A stretch of 64,000 nt of DNA from Hypericum androsaemum (taxonomy: Eukaryota > Streptophyta > Magnoliopsida > Malpighiales > Hypericaceae), in assembly GCA_963995505.1 (NCBI GenBank), contig OZ023183.1:16736671-16800670 (forward strand), in the 5' to 3' direction. How positions within the stretch are numbered: position 1 is the stretch's first letter; every line of letters starts with the position of its first letter. Shown one piece after another: positions 1-13,500 of the stretch. The notes beneath the pieces were generated by a model, which worked only from the letters and a program-made list of their open reading frames with translations, did not search any database and was not told the DNA's origin. The position numbers and the translations under genes are program-made.

Positions 1-258
1 AGTTTCCCGCTGCCGGGTGGTTCATTACATGAGAGGAAGGCAGCGTCAGCTGATCAATCGGACAAGGCGAGGCAGCTTGATCCGTCGAAAGCATATGCAA
101 GAATTACAAGGAGTACAAAGCCAGCCGCCGGACAGGCGGCTCAAAAGGCGGCGGCCTGCCCGGGTAGTGTAGCAGGTAGTAGAAGCTACAGAGGAGATCA
201 TCATCAGGTTTCAGGAATCAGAGAGATTAACAAGAAGCAAAAGGTCTGGCTCAGATAG
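1..258 (+). CDS. Possible 3' end of an unidentified gene (partial)
   Basis: Frame 1 stays open from the window edge to a TAG at 256-258 (85 codons). The stretch is GC-rich and rich in Lys, Arg, Ala and Ser, unlike the AT-rich DNA that follows at once. It ends in a basic tail (INKKQKVWLR). No domain is visible. The composition fits a disordered, basic C-terminal tail. The 5' part lies outside the window, so neither the start nor the family can be given. It would run convergently with the UPL gene, tail to tail. It could also be a chance open frame. Confidence 0.4.
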   Translation, partial: SFPLPGGSLHERKAASADQSDKARQLDPSKAYARITRSTKPAAGQAAQKAAACPGSVAGSRSYRGDHHQVSGIREINKKQKVWLR

Positions 259-1524
259 TAGGCCTCGTGTGTTGACTTTTTTGTGTATACCAGCAAGTAC
301 ATTGAACTTTGTCAGCAGCTCTGTGGCATGACGTAGAACTGCTAGGCCTTTATTCTTTCATCACGAAAAATCTAAGGCACTGCCGACTGTTGCAACAACT
401 TCAAGTGTCAATTATCCTAACATCATATATTTTTGTTGATGTTTGGCAGAATGTACCGGACAAAAAGTTGTTATCTTTTAGTTCTGACCTATATTTGGAA
501 AATTTATGTTTGGTCCAAATCCATCCCACTTTTTCCAACTCATAAAGAAGTTTTTAGTTCCGAAACTTGAATTTGAGATCTCTCGTCAAAACACAACAAC
601 GTCCACTCAAATATTTGTTGATGTTTGTTTGGCTAAATGTACTGGCCCAGATCTCACTTTTTTGAACTTAGAAGTTTCAATTCCAAAATTTAAATTCGAG
701 ATCTCTTATCAAACAGAACATCCATGTGACAAACCAGGGACTATAGTGATAATAGAAAATATGGTAGTGACTAATAATCTGTAATATACCGTAGTATTAG
801 TAGAAGATTAGTAGAGTGTGTTAGGGTATTATCGTCATTTTGATCAATCTAATTGATTCTACTCGTTCCTCTCCCTCTTCCTCTCTTCTACCTCTCTCTT
901 CCCCCAGTTTTCTTCGTCATTTTGATCAATCTTCTTCTCCTCTAATTCTCCCCCCAATTTCCACCAAATTATCAATCCTGAACCATAATTCCCATTTGGG
1001 TTCGTAACAATCCACGCAAATATTTATTGATATTTGGCAAAATGTACTGGCCGAGCTGTTATTTTTTTAGTTCTGACCTATATTTGGAAAATTCATGTTT
1101 GGTCCAAATCCCACTTTTTCGAACTTTTTCTAAGTTTTTAATTCTAGATCTCTCGTCAAGAGAGCGATACATGTAGCTTCCTGATGTTTTTTTTTAAAAC
1201 GCACTCAGAAGATTTTGGTAATTTAATAAAAGAACTTATGAAAATTTAGATGGATGATGGACTACTACTCTACAAATAGAGGATACAAGTAGACAAGGGG
1301 GCACCGAAACTAACTTAGCACAGATATGCCAAAAAATAAAGCCACGAGAGAAATATCATAGCCAAATGCAGGACTGTACAGTATATGAACATTCAACATA
1401 TCACCGCCACCCTTTTTTGTATTAGCAATCTAATTTTCCCATGGTATCATGTGACAGACTGTGTATATAATAAATATCTACATGCCTAGTCCGTCCCTGA
1501 TGCCCCTCCCCACCCCACACAAAC
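259..1524. other. Intergenic region with dispersed repeats and the 3'UTR of the HECT ligase gene
   Basis: There is no convincing gene here; short open frames at 309-784 are AT-rich and look non-coding. A repeated block occurs three times (see the repeat entry). The right part, roughly 1250-1524, is probably the 3'UTR of the minus-strand HECT ligase. It contains no recognisable structured element. Confidence 0.6.
420..1165 (+). repeat. Three degenerate copies of a ~150 bp block
   Basis: Copies lie near 420-590, 604-720 and 1015-1165. Each begins around TTTGTTGATGTTTGG or TTTATTGATATTTGG, passes through a GAATGTACCGG-like or AATGTACTGG-like motif and ends near GAGATCTCTCGTCAA or a close variant. 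Two copies share TTCTGACCTATATTTGGAAA. The identity of the repeat is unknown. Confidence 0.6.
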
Positions 1525-4500
1525 TTAGCCAAATCCGAATCCTTCGTTAGCTTCATGAATAGCAAGCAGCAATCTTTCTTCCAGGTGCTCTTTGGAGGGA
1601 TACTCCGGCAAATCTAACTGATTGAAACTGCGAGGATGAAATGCATCGAAAAGTCATTGTCGTGCCACGGGCAGCGATAGAGCAAACACAGGAGGCGACA
1701 GATAAAATGGAATTACGGAACCGAATGCGAAATTTGAAGAAAGAGAAGTGGTATACCAAGTATGAGCTGAGGGCAAGTGATCAGGGCTCCCGTATGCCTT
1801 GTGTATTTGGAATTTCTGGGATCCTGAGATTCCTTGGAGAGCGCTAAAGCCTTCTAATGGTACCTGTAAAATATAGGTAGCAAAAAGAAAATGAATTTGA
1901 GAGACGAAACTGATCACGATAAGATGGTGAGAAGTGAAGCAAACATTTAAAGACGACACGAGTGCCCCGGTGAACAGTCACAAGGACGACAGAGAAACTG
2001 CAAGTACCTTTGAGGTGCCGGTTACAAACTGAAGGAGTCGAGCCTTGTCCTCCTTACTGAATGCTTGGACAACCTCCCAAAACCACTGTATGTTGGGAGA
2101 AGCAGTACTATATCCAGAGTACTCGGTGTTGGCCCTCATGTCGTCCACTGCAAAGCATTACAGGAAAAGATCTCTTAATACTTATTCCACCCCAGAAATC
2201 CTGAGAATGGAAAGACAAATCTAGACAACGTAGGCTAAGAAAAGAAGCTCACAGTCGATATCAGGAAGTCCGCTAATCAACAATTCCAATTCCTTGTCAT
2301 GGAATATTGCTATCAATTCCCTGGGGATCAATTCATTAAATCCTTCAAGAAAAGCATTTATTTGCGGACGGATGGCGGTTGTCAACCGATGTTCAGCCAC
2401 TAAATCAACATATTGGTGCTTGTTCTCCTCGGTAACCTTGATGTTCCGTCCACCAGGAATTAGTTCATAGTCAGTCACCTGCATTGTTTGCACCACGTTG
2501 ATTAAAAAGCTCGGAAATAACTTTGTTTAAGGAACATGGTGAAAACAAAATCATCAAGTACTTGCCTCTGTCCTTTCATAAAGTATACGCTTTTCCTCAT
2601 CAGCATCAATGCTGAAAGTGAGATCCAATAGATCACTCATATCATTCTGCAACAGCAAGGGTTTGGAACATCGGCTTGAGAATGTAGGAGACCAAGCAAG
2701 GAGGAAACAAACAAAAAGATGATATGAGGCAGAGAAGAGTTGCCATCCAGCATACCTCGAGCATCCATTTCAAGTTCTTAAAATAGTCGGGATCAATAGC
2801 CTCAATGTCATGATATGTAACTTTCACTCCCAATATATGCTTGTAGAATGACCGTGTAAAATGGACATCTAACAATTGCCCATCAAATAGAGCTTTCCCA
2901 ACCTGTAAAGACGGATCAAATCAATAACAGACAGAAACCACAAAGCTAAGCATGAGAAAGACCAGATAGAGCTGCACTTACAACTCTCCCAACAAACTTG
3001 AAGTATGACAGATGTTCTGTTTGGTAAACAGAATTGGGATTAGGTTGGAATGTCGAGTCATTGCCCACAGTCGTGAAAAGTAGTGCCCCCTTGTCAAAAA
3101 TAACCCTGGATAATAGTTGATACCATTCTCTAGTCAGTCCACCTGCATCAATACCTTCCTCTCCTTGAAAGTGAACTGTCAATCTCCCTTTCAGATCCTG
3201 AGTTGATCGCATCCGAAGTTGGTTGTACGAGTCTTCAAGAATGTATGCTCTTCTTACAGAAATTCGCAGAGAACTATGGTGATGATGATCATGGTGATGC
3301 TTTATCTTTGATCTAAAGTGAGCTCGCTTGTTGTCAAAATCAATAAAGCGTGGAACCTTCAACATAAGCGAGAAGGATTTCTCGAGCAACCCAGGATTTT
3401 GGCGTATGAAAGCATTCAGCAGCTTCCTATGTTTGTCTGAGAACTTGACAAATGCAATGTGCTTTTCATCAACCTTTGTGACAGGACCTAAGCTTTTCTG
3501 CTGGGTGGCAGATGCACTGGCTTCATCAACTTCAGAGACCGCAACACTGTAATCATGGCTTGAACCCGGTTGTGCTGGATGTAACTTCTCACACATCACA
3601 AAGAAGGACTCAATGTATGGCAGGATGTTTTGAGAGCCAGCAGGAAGTGGAGGCGTAACACTTGAAGGCTTTGATGTAGAAGGTCTTGACTGAGCAAGCA
3701 AATCAGGAGCATCTGAATAGCTCTCTATTTTACTTATGCAAGTGCTCAGCTCCAGCCACAACGGCTCCAATGCTGCATTGATGTCACATACTAGAGAGAC
3801 AGTGGCACTGTGTTCTTTTTCAGGAAGTATCTGTCGATCCTTCTGTTTTTCAAATAGTGAAGAAACAAGGGAGCTCAGAGCTTGCAATACTCTTAGAATG
3901 GCGGCTCCGTCGGAAGATGATGTGCAAAGGAGTGCTTTAACTGCTTCACCAAACATGTGGAGCTCATTCATAGCAGACTTTGTCAAATTTTGCACAGCAG
4001 TTGCTAATTCACTAATGAAAAGATGGCAGTGAATAGGAGCTATAGCCACCAATCTCTTCATCACCTCCGCAACAAGAGAATATGCATTATCTGACAGACT
4101 GAGGAAAACTCTGGTCAGATACAGATCATACATACACAAATTTTCAAATGCAAAAAAAAAATCATAAAGCAAAAGGACTTGCTTGAAGCATGCCAAACAT
4201 CTTTGACCTAAGATAACACCAGTGGCTTAACAACTACATTATTTTAGTTGGTTTTAAGCACAGTGGATTTAACCATGAACATTGAGGAAATATCATGTCA
4301 TTTAGTGAGAGAAAAAAAAACTCATGAGTTTCTGGTTGGAGGTTAATAACCACTTTAGTCGTTTGAAGTTTTCACGTTTTGGTGTTCTTGGGTGGGAATT
4401 GCAAGACGACCCAAAATGCACACTAAATATATTGGTTCAAGAGGGGACATCATAGGGAGGAAATGCAAGAGTACAGTCACCCAAACAAGTAATGGAAAAG

Positions 4501-7500
4501 TTAAACTACATTCCAAGCAAACACAGAAAAAATTAGAAAAATGCATCAATGATGTGTATAAAATGATGATAGATTATCATACCCTTCCCGTGCAAGTAAT
4601 GAGCAAAGAAGTCTTAGTTCTTCCTGTGGCAATTTAGACAACACATCTTGGGTATCACATTCATCATTTGATCCAGCACCAGTGACTTTAGCCGGATCAA
4701 TAGAAGCTGATGATGAGCCAGCACCACTAGAAGAAGCACCAGCACCTTCCGCGTCTGCAACTGGTTCCGAAGACAGATTCTGAGAAGTGGATGGTTGTTC
4801 AGCATCAGGTCTTTCTGATACACTCGACTTCCTCTCAGCACTGTTGATGATAACTTCCAGCAAGTTAAGTAGCTGCACATAGTGACGGAAAAAATTAAGA
4901 ATTAGCATCTTATTTATACACGTGAAATTATTTATATGTGCACTTACAGCACCCCTATTTCTTGGGTTTTGATTACTGATAATATATAAACTTTGGATGA
5001 TCTACATTAGCGGCAATTACATTGTAGTCCTTGCAAGTTCCATGTGAAATCAAATACAACAGCTCAACAAATATATGACTCTGCCAATCTCCTAGTATCT
5101 TCCTTTTGACATCTGGTATTGCCATTCCCTTTGCGTATTTCACTCAAGTACTAAAAAAATTCAATTCAGCCCTTGATTAAAGTTTGGCACCCAAGTGCCC
5201 AAAAAACTCCTTAATTCTACACTAATAAAGCTTCTAACATCAAAATTACTGTTTTGCTTAATATGATTAGACAATGGTTTTGCTTATACAGAAAATGTTA
5301 GTATAGCCCTTCTAGCCAGAAACGAAATATAGTTTGCCCAAAAGACAAGAAGAATTGCCTGTTCAAGATGTGCTATGCTTCTCAAATAAAGGGGTTGGTT
5401 CAAGAGGCTCAAGAGCAGAGCAATTGATAAGCATCCTCTCTGAAGCTGCTCTCCATTTGATTCATGTTCCTCCATGACCATCAAGGCTTTGCCACGTGCC
5501 TGGTCAATGTTTTCTGGTGCTGCAGACATGGGGAGCGGATACTGTAGTAAAATTCTAGCCACATAAAGATGGTTCCGTGCTAAGTAGGTTAGAGTTTCAA
5601 GAACACGTCTCGAAACCAAAGGTGGGACCCCTGTGAATACAGAGGAAACAAGTTACATGGTTGCAGTGCTCAAAGAGTAGAGGAGAAAATTCTGTAAGAG
5701 GAGAATAGAAAATTTAAGTACCCTTCTCATAAAAAACTTGATTAGAAGGTCATTGTATCAGTACAGATAAACTTCTTCAAGTGACTACTAAAATTAAGAG
5801 TTATGACTGTTTCACGAAAAAATAAAAGTTCTAGCAACAAAAAAATTGACAAATAAATCTCTCAGCTGGTAGAAGAACCAGATTCTCATACCAATTAGTT
5901 TGTCTAGAGTTGTTAGACAACCAGCAGTCCATGAACACATTCCTACCTCCCACAGAAAGAAAATTTAAATCTTAGTGTGGTGACACACCACAGCCACCAT
6001 TGTCCGACATTAAATTCACAAATCATAAACTTAAAAGAGCTACAAAAGAAATGTGTCAAGACATGACTCTGCAGCAAAAAGTGTTATTTGCCTATTTCAG
6101 AGGAATTTCAAAAAGAAAGTTCAGGGCAGTACCATCAAAGGATTGTGGACGAGAATACATGACATTGCTCTGGCAAGCATACAGACGGTATGCTGGCTCA
6201 GAAGCACTTGGTGAATTGATAGGTTTTCTAGTATCAAGCATCAGCATGTCCATCAGAATCTTCACCAGAGCAGTTCGAGTTTCACCATGAGCACTCAAAT
6301 TCAAGAAAAGCCTCTGTAGTGGACCTTTATACAATGGCTACAATGACCATGTTATCAGTACACTTAATCAAAAGGCAGGGATCACGAGGAAAAAGACTTC
6401 TAGGGTATTACCGGAACGATTTGAAGCACCCGGACCATCGCCTGGAGAGATTCTGTCTCAACCAAAGGAGCCCCTTCAGCTTCAATCAGCTTAGAAGTAA
6501 CAGGCCTGCGAGAACCAAGCCCATCCCTTTCCAGGCCATATCCTGCACCTTCACCCCGTCGGGAAGACTCACCTCTGCGGCTTCTAGGATGCATACCTCC
6601 AAAGAGTGCACGATTGCGATAACGGTGGGCAAATCTTTCACGCAGCATGTTAGCCTCAGCAACAAGGGCGGGTGTGAGATTGGCTAAGATTGCATCAGAG
6701 GATGTAAGAAGAACCTGATAATCAAAAATAGATAGGTAAGAGTGTTGAGTTCTATTTTACTAAACTAACTTTAAAAAAAAATACCTCTTCCCGCAACTCT
6801 GAAGGAAATGTAGCAATGATTGAGACAGTGTCCATTTCCACAGGTTGGCCTTCGAGTTCATGAGCTTGTTGAAGCCTCTGCGCTTGTTGTTGAGCTAAAA
6901 CTTCCGCTCGAATATCCGGAGGTAGAGCAGCAAGAAACTCTGGATCAATATCTCCCGTATTTTGTGATTCAGTGCTTGAAGGCTGTGCCACTTGACCCTG
7001 CTGTGCAGAGAGAACTTCGGCTCTTAGCTCCTCCGGAAGGGCATCCAAAAATGTAGGATCAATCGATCCAGACCCAGAATCAGCACTGATAGGCTGCTCC
7101 CCTGCAATCCCATCATTTTCCACTTCCCTGCTAGAATTTTCAGAAACTTCAGTGACGCTATGAAGGGATGCATCTCTCCCGCTCACAGCTGTAGCATTTC
7201 CAAAAGACACACTTCCTCTTCTTGCCCGTGACATAGGTGGATCCAAAGGCATTCTATCAGTAGAACCTTGTCTATCTCCACCATCATCATGACCATCAGC
7301 ACTTCCAATCTCAACATCTAGACTTCGAAGACTTTCCCCTAAAGTTGCCCCACTTCCACCGCTTTCTTGGCTCACAGCTTCCACATCACGAACTGCTGCA
7401 TCATTCTGTTCAAACTGCATTTCAGTAACCTGCGATTGAGATTCACCTGCTTCTAGCTGGACATCGGCATTTGCAGAACCATCAGCTACCATAGAAGTTG

Positions 7501-10500
7501 GGGGAGGCACATTTTCACACCCATGATTAACGTTATTTTCCACTGGGACATTGCCCTGTGCATCAGTTTCCGGCTCCTGTGGTTGACTAACATCACTATT
7601 ATGTTGAGGTTCTGCGGCCGATGTGTTGTGATCGGACGACTTCTCAGAGGTCGGTCGCCTCAACTGAGAAACGAGAAGCTCCTCAAGGCCTTGGGGTATA
7701 GAAGCGCTAGATCCACTGCTCTGTGGAATTTCATCCATCCAAAAGTTGAACCGCTGTCCGTGACGCCCATTCCTCAGTGATCGAAAAATGGTTTCCAACT
7801 GCGATGGGGAGGTATCCAAGTTCCTTTCTGAGAATAGCATATCACGAGCATTATCTGCAAAAGTTGATCAAAAAATAAGTGAAATGCATTGCACACTCAA
7901 TATATTGATCAACTAAGATAAAGAGAAAAACTGTCATAAAAACCCAATCAAAGATCGCCGTTCAAGTTGCACTTGATAAGTCCAAAGATTAGAATTATAT
8001 ACAGTCCAAGCAAAAAAAATGTTGCAGCTCACCTGATTGTCTGGAAGAAGTTGAGAGAGTTGAAGAGGGTCCAGTTAAAAGAGGATGGCGTGAGGGAGCA
8101 GCAACATCTCCGCTCCTACCAAGAAGATTATAAATGGATGTAGTACGCCCTTGGCGTCTAGAACCAAAAATTTCGACAGGCATAACACGTAGAGTATCAT
8201 TTGAAAAGGTGTCTCTACCAAAAACCTCAATATGGTCAAAGACATTAATCCCATTACCCTCTTCCAGCCGAAGTATTACCCCATCTTCATCTTCATCCTC
8301 ATCTTCATCGTCATCCTCTAGCACTTCCTCATCAAACTCATCATCATCAATATCATGATCGTCTTGATCTGTATCAGGATGGGGGAGGTGATGGACCCCA
8401 TCTTCTTCCAGATCATTATGACCCTCATCATCATCTTCTTCATCATCATCTACGTCATCTCCATCATCTCCAGACATCTCCTCATCTTCATCTTCATCTT
8501 CTTCCTCATCTTCATCAAGACCTTCTTGTCCAGGAGGTTGAATATCGAAGTGTATTCCAATGGTATCCATGCCATTCTCTACAGCCCTTACATCCTCAGA
8601 ATTTTCCTGCATATAATCATCATCCGTAGCAGTAGGAAATCCACCATCTAGATCCTGATCATGTTCCATGTCATCAGTCACAGCCTCAGATCTACCATAG
8701 TTCGGCACATCAAATGAGTCGATATTTTCTGATGCCACCGAGCCATGATTAGATTGGGATGCTGAACCAGTGGGCCGAGACACATCAGCAACATTCGGTG
8801 TTTGTTCAGATAGACTCTGACTGGGTTGTTTTAATTGACTCTCACCCTTCCCTGCTCCGGATACAGCAGCATTCACATGTTCTTTCGTCACTAATTCCAG
8901 AACTTTGATAAGGGCAGTCACAATTTTTGGGGAATCAGCATGATCCAAATCTAGCACTTCAAGAGTGCGAGTCAAGGACCTAACCAAACCTACATCAACA
9001 AAGGTGACAGAAGCTTCTGCTGATATGTATGAACCGGTGGGAGTTCGAGCAGCCAGTATATCATTAAGCAAATCAACATGCGCTTGTATATCATTCGTTG
9101 GAGGCCTGAAACCATTGCAGGGATTCACAAAATCATTGAAGATGAAGCTGATCTCCGTAAAAACCCTTCTCCTTGCTTCAACTGATCGAACACATGATGC
9201 AACCAAAAACTGGCTAGCCCTGCTTGCCAGCTTATTCCTCCAGTCACCGTCCGCTTTCTTGTCCTTTCTCATATTTCGAGAATGTGGAATGAACTTGTTA
9301 AGTATATGGTGTAAAATACTTCCACTGAATTGTCCAGCTCCAGCAGAGCCTTTCTGGTGGGGAATTCCCTTGCAGCTACCAATTTCAGAGTCTCTTTTGA
9401 GCAGAACATGAACAGCGGATGGATACATTAACACTATCTCTGTCAGAAGCTTCAGTATAAACCCAACCTTGGCAAGCAAGGCAGAAGCTTCCTGGGGATT
9501 AATCCCATCATCTTTGGATGAACCAGCTATGGCTTTCCCCTTCCCCTTGGCAGCTACATCAATGTCCATGTCAGCTGATGTTGATGCATCGTGTTGTCCT
9601 TCAGCACTCAATTCATCTCTCTGTGGAGGCTCAAAATTGATGATGGAGTCCAAAAGAAGTTCAATCACAGTTATAAAGCTCTGGGAACACTTGCGGTGAG
9701 CTTTGGCACTCTTGGAGTTTGAATCATGGAGTCTGCCCTGTCCAGTTCCAGCTAATGTGCCAGAATTACCCAAGCTGATCTTTGCATCACTTGCTTGCAC
9801 TTTGTCTTTTTCCGATTTCTCCTTTTCTTTCTCCTTATCTTTGTTTTTCTCTTTGTCACGTTCTTTCATTAACACAACATATGGCCTTTCACCTACCATC
9901 TCAATTTGACAGACAGACTGGGCAGCCCGCACGAAGACAACTGGATCTCGGGCAATTACAGAACTTACATTCAAAAGGAAGTTGCGTGGGGTGACCCTCC
10001 CGTTTGTGTGTCTGTTAGCAGCAGCCACAAATTTGTGTCTTATCTCAGTTTCCATTGCTTGCTGTAAAGTCTGTGGATCTTCAAGGATATGACGTATAAT
10101 AGTTGCAGCAACATTGTCAAAGCCAGGGAAAAGGCTACTTGTTGGCAGCGAAAGAAGTGAATTAACACCATCAGTATCCAGAAAGCAAACAGCAATAGCA
10201 TGATTTCTGGTCAAAGTAGAACATAGTTGCAATACTGCGTGCATAGTTTCAGACGGAAGTTGTTTCTTGATGCAATTGCAGGCAATTTGAACAAGTATCT
10301 TCTGCTCATCAAAATCCATGGGATCGGAGTGTGACCCTACAGCAGATTGCAATTTGCTTTGCTTATCTTCATCTATGCTGATTGCAGTTTGCTGACTTCC
10401 ATTGTTGTCCCTTTTCATTAAATCCAGAGTCTCAGCATTTAGTTTCTGATCTATCTGCAGTAACTGATCAATAGCAAGGAAAGCAGTAGTTACCCACTTG

Positions 10501-13500
10501 GGAACCTTTTTTTCTCCCGCCACTGATCCAGTATCCCACCGTGACAGTAAATCCAGCACAAGATTAACAAAACCATTTTTTGCAGCAACTTCACGAGCCA
10601 CAGTATCTTCATGAAGAATCAAAGCAAGAACATGGAAGAGAGCACATAACATAGGACCATTCATGCTATCGGATCCCAGATTTTGACCCCTCATTTGGTC
10701 AAGAATAAATGAAATGACGCTCGATCTATACTGGCCATCATTTTGTGAGCATATCAACACAAGAAGGTCACGAACAGGAAATGCTAGAGACTCCTTCACT
10801 TCCAGAAGCCTGGCACATGTTGACAATAGTTCCTCAATTGGAGGAAGCTGCACCATATCTTCTTCAAGCTGCTGAGTAGCATTTTCAGCATCTTCCTTTC
10901 CATCTTGATCAGAGTTTCCCAGAGACATGGCAAGGGCACGTGCAAGTTCATCATCTTCCTGAACTTCCTCGGGATGGGAAAACAACCACTCCATGGCCAA
11001 TTCTACACTGTTTGATCCAACCTGCCTCAAAGCTTCCTCTGCCCTGGGCCTTGAAAACCCCATCTCCACAATGGTTGCAATAGTTTCTTCATTTGGAGGA
11101 GGACCAGCAATGCGAGTACTGGCACTAGTACTAGTAGTTTTCACTTCAACACCAGAGTAAACATGCTTGATGATTGAAATAACAGTACCAATGAAGTCAT
11201 TACTGCAATCAGCAAACTGAGGATGAGTCCAAAGAGGAAGCAATGCCTTCAGCACCATAGACTGGAGCACCTTGACAAACGTCTCAGCATCTCGAGGAAA
11301 GGGAGTCCCTCCACTCACCAGAGGTTGCACGAGCAATTGCTTGGTGAACGGAGATAAAATTAATGAAGATGTCACCAGATGATCCATGAGCTTACCATAA
11401 CTTTCCAAGGGACCATAGATCCATGAATGATCAACGTCATCCTTCTCATTTTGCTTAGCATTTCCATCGTCAGTCTCCATTGGGGATGCAGGAGGTCTGT
11501 TAACAGCAAACGGTAATTGGCTGGTTGCTTTAAACGTGGTCAAGATGGATTGAACAACTCCTCTTCCATAAAAGCAATTTAGTAAAATGGGATTGCAGGA
11601 ATCTGGCCTATCTAGAAGAGTGCCATCAATGAAATTGACAACCTTGCCATAGTAGCGGCACTTCGTAGAAATTGAAACCTCCGATCCAGAAAGTGCTACA
11701 TGACCTCCAAACTCCATATGGCCAAGTGCAATGGAAGCAAATGTAGAGGCCACCACTTTAGAAGATGGAGAAACATTCACAGTATCCTCCCGCCGACGAG
11801 AAGGAAGTAACATTGATTTTCCCAACTCTTGAAACAAATGGGTAATGTGAAAAGAAAGAGACCTAACCATGTCGCAACATGAATTATAAAATGATTTCTG
11901 TTTGTCACTTTCCTTTCGAGTAGCATCTCCTGCAGCATCTGAAGATTCGGAATGAGGCTGTTGAATGGATCCAAAACGGCTTGAAGGAGAATCAACGGCA
12001 AGTCTTTGTTGAACTCCAGTAGCACGCCCAAGGTCACGATACAAGTTTATAAGGTCAAAAAACTGGGATTCGATGCTCCACCCTGATGTTCTCCTCCTCA
12101 ATAATGGGTCCAAGAACTGCCTGAAGGAATTGAATCTCTGTTCCTCACTTTCATTTGCAGTTTGTTCAGTCTGATCAGACTCAGAAGCAGAAGCAGAAGC
12201 ATCATCCTCCAAATCAAGCTTAGAATCCTCCAGCATTGCCAGTTGCCAAAGAACTTCCCGATGGACTCGCCCAATGTCCTCCAGAACATCTTTACTGCCA
12301 TTTCCAAATTCAGTAAGCAGTGCACTTACCCAACGATTATCTTTGGAAGCGGCAAGAAACAGCAGGAACTCAATAAGAAACAGTGATGAAAAAGTTCCAC
12401 TGTCAGGCGGCTTCCTGGAATCCAGCAGAAACGACCCGGACATACTGCCCAAAACAGTCAGAGCTTTCTTTAGGTGGTCCCTTAGGAAGGAACAGAATGC
12501 GCGGGCCAATGTTGCAGAGTGGTGTTGAGTAAAACCCTTGAAGACCAAAGTGCTGTGAAGGGCAATACACATCCCTTCAGATGACTGGATGATGCTAGGC
12601 CGCAACAGCAGCTTGAGTAAAGCTTCAATTCCCAACTTCTCCACAAATAACCGACAGGTTTCAGAATTCTCCATGGTTCGGTGAAGGAGGACCATCAAAT
12701 GAAAAATGCAAAAATGCATGAATTGCTCATTGCTAATGCTCTCCACAGTTGAATCACCTCCCCCAACAATGCAGTGATGCCCCTCGTTTTCCTTGCTTTC
12801 AGAATCTGTATCCATTGCAGTACTTTCACTACCTTTCTCAGTTGATTCTGCAGAGCTACTATCCTCAAAGGAGGCAATTTTACCAATAATCTCAATAATG
12901 ATATCTACACCTGTGCCCCTCAGTGATGACACGTGTCGCAGAAGTTCTTCCACTGCATTTGCCAAAGGAACAATGGCTTCATTCATAGCCAAAACATACT
13001 TTTTACTTGTGGAAATGTCAACAAGAAAGCGGAGAGCAGAAGTATCTTTCACAGCTTCCAAGCCTTTGGCATTAAGACATATGGCACCAAGACCATTTGG
13101 AATACATGTCAGAGCCTTCGCCGAAGGTAATATACCAGCAGTAACCGAAGACAAAAATGCATCAGGAAGACCCATTTCGTGCAACACAGAAAAACAAGTT
13201 GGGTCCTTGTGAATGATCTCACTCATAACAGTCACAGCAGAGTAATAGATATCACCTCCAAATTTTTCTGCATTGCCATATATCATCGACAAAGTAGAAG
13301 GTAGACAACTGTCTTGGGAACTTGCTGCCCGGGTATTGTTAGCAGGAGCATATGTCGCGGACCCAAGCGCCTTCAGCAGCACCTTAACAAGCCTCTTTTG
13401 AGAGTACACCTGATCATCAGCATGCCTAGAACACTCTCCAATGACCATTGAAGTATCATTAGCTCCAACCAAGTCAATAATTCTATGCACTTCTATCTGC

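Noticed and set aside
8134..8651. Plus-strand Ser-rich and Ile-rich open frames
   Set aside because: Antisense shadows of the Asp/Glu-rich tract in the HECT ligase exon.
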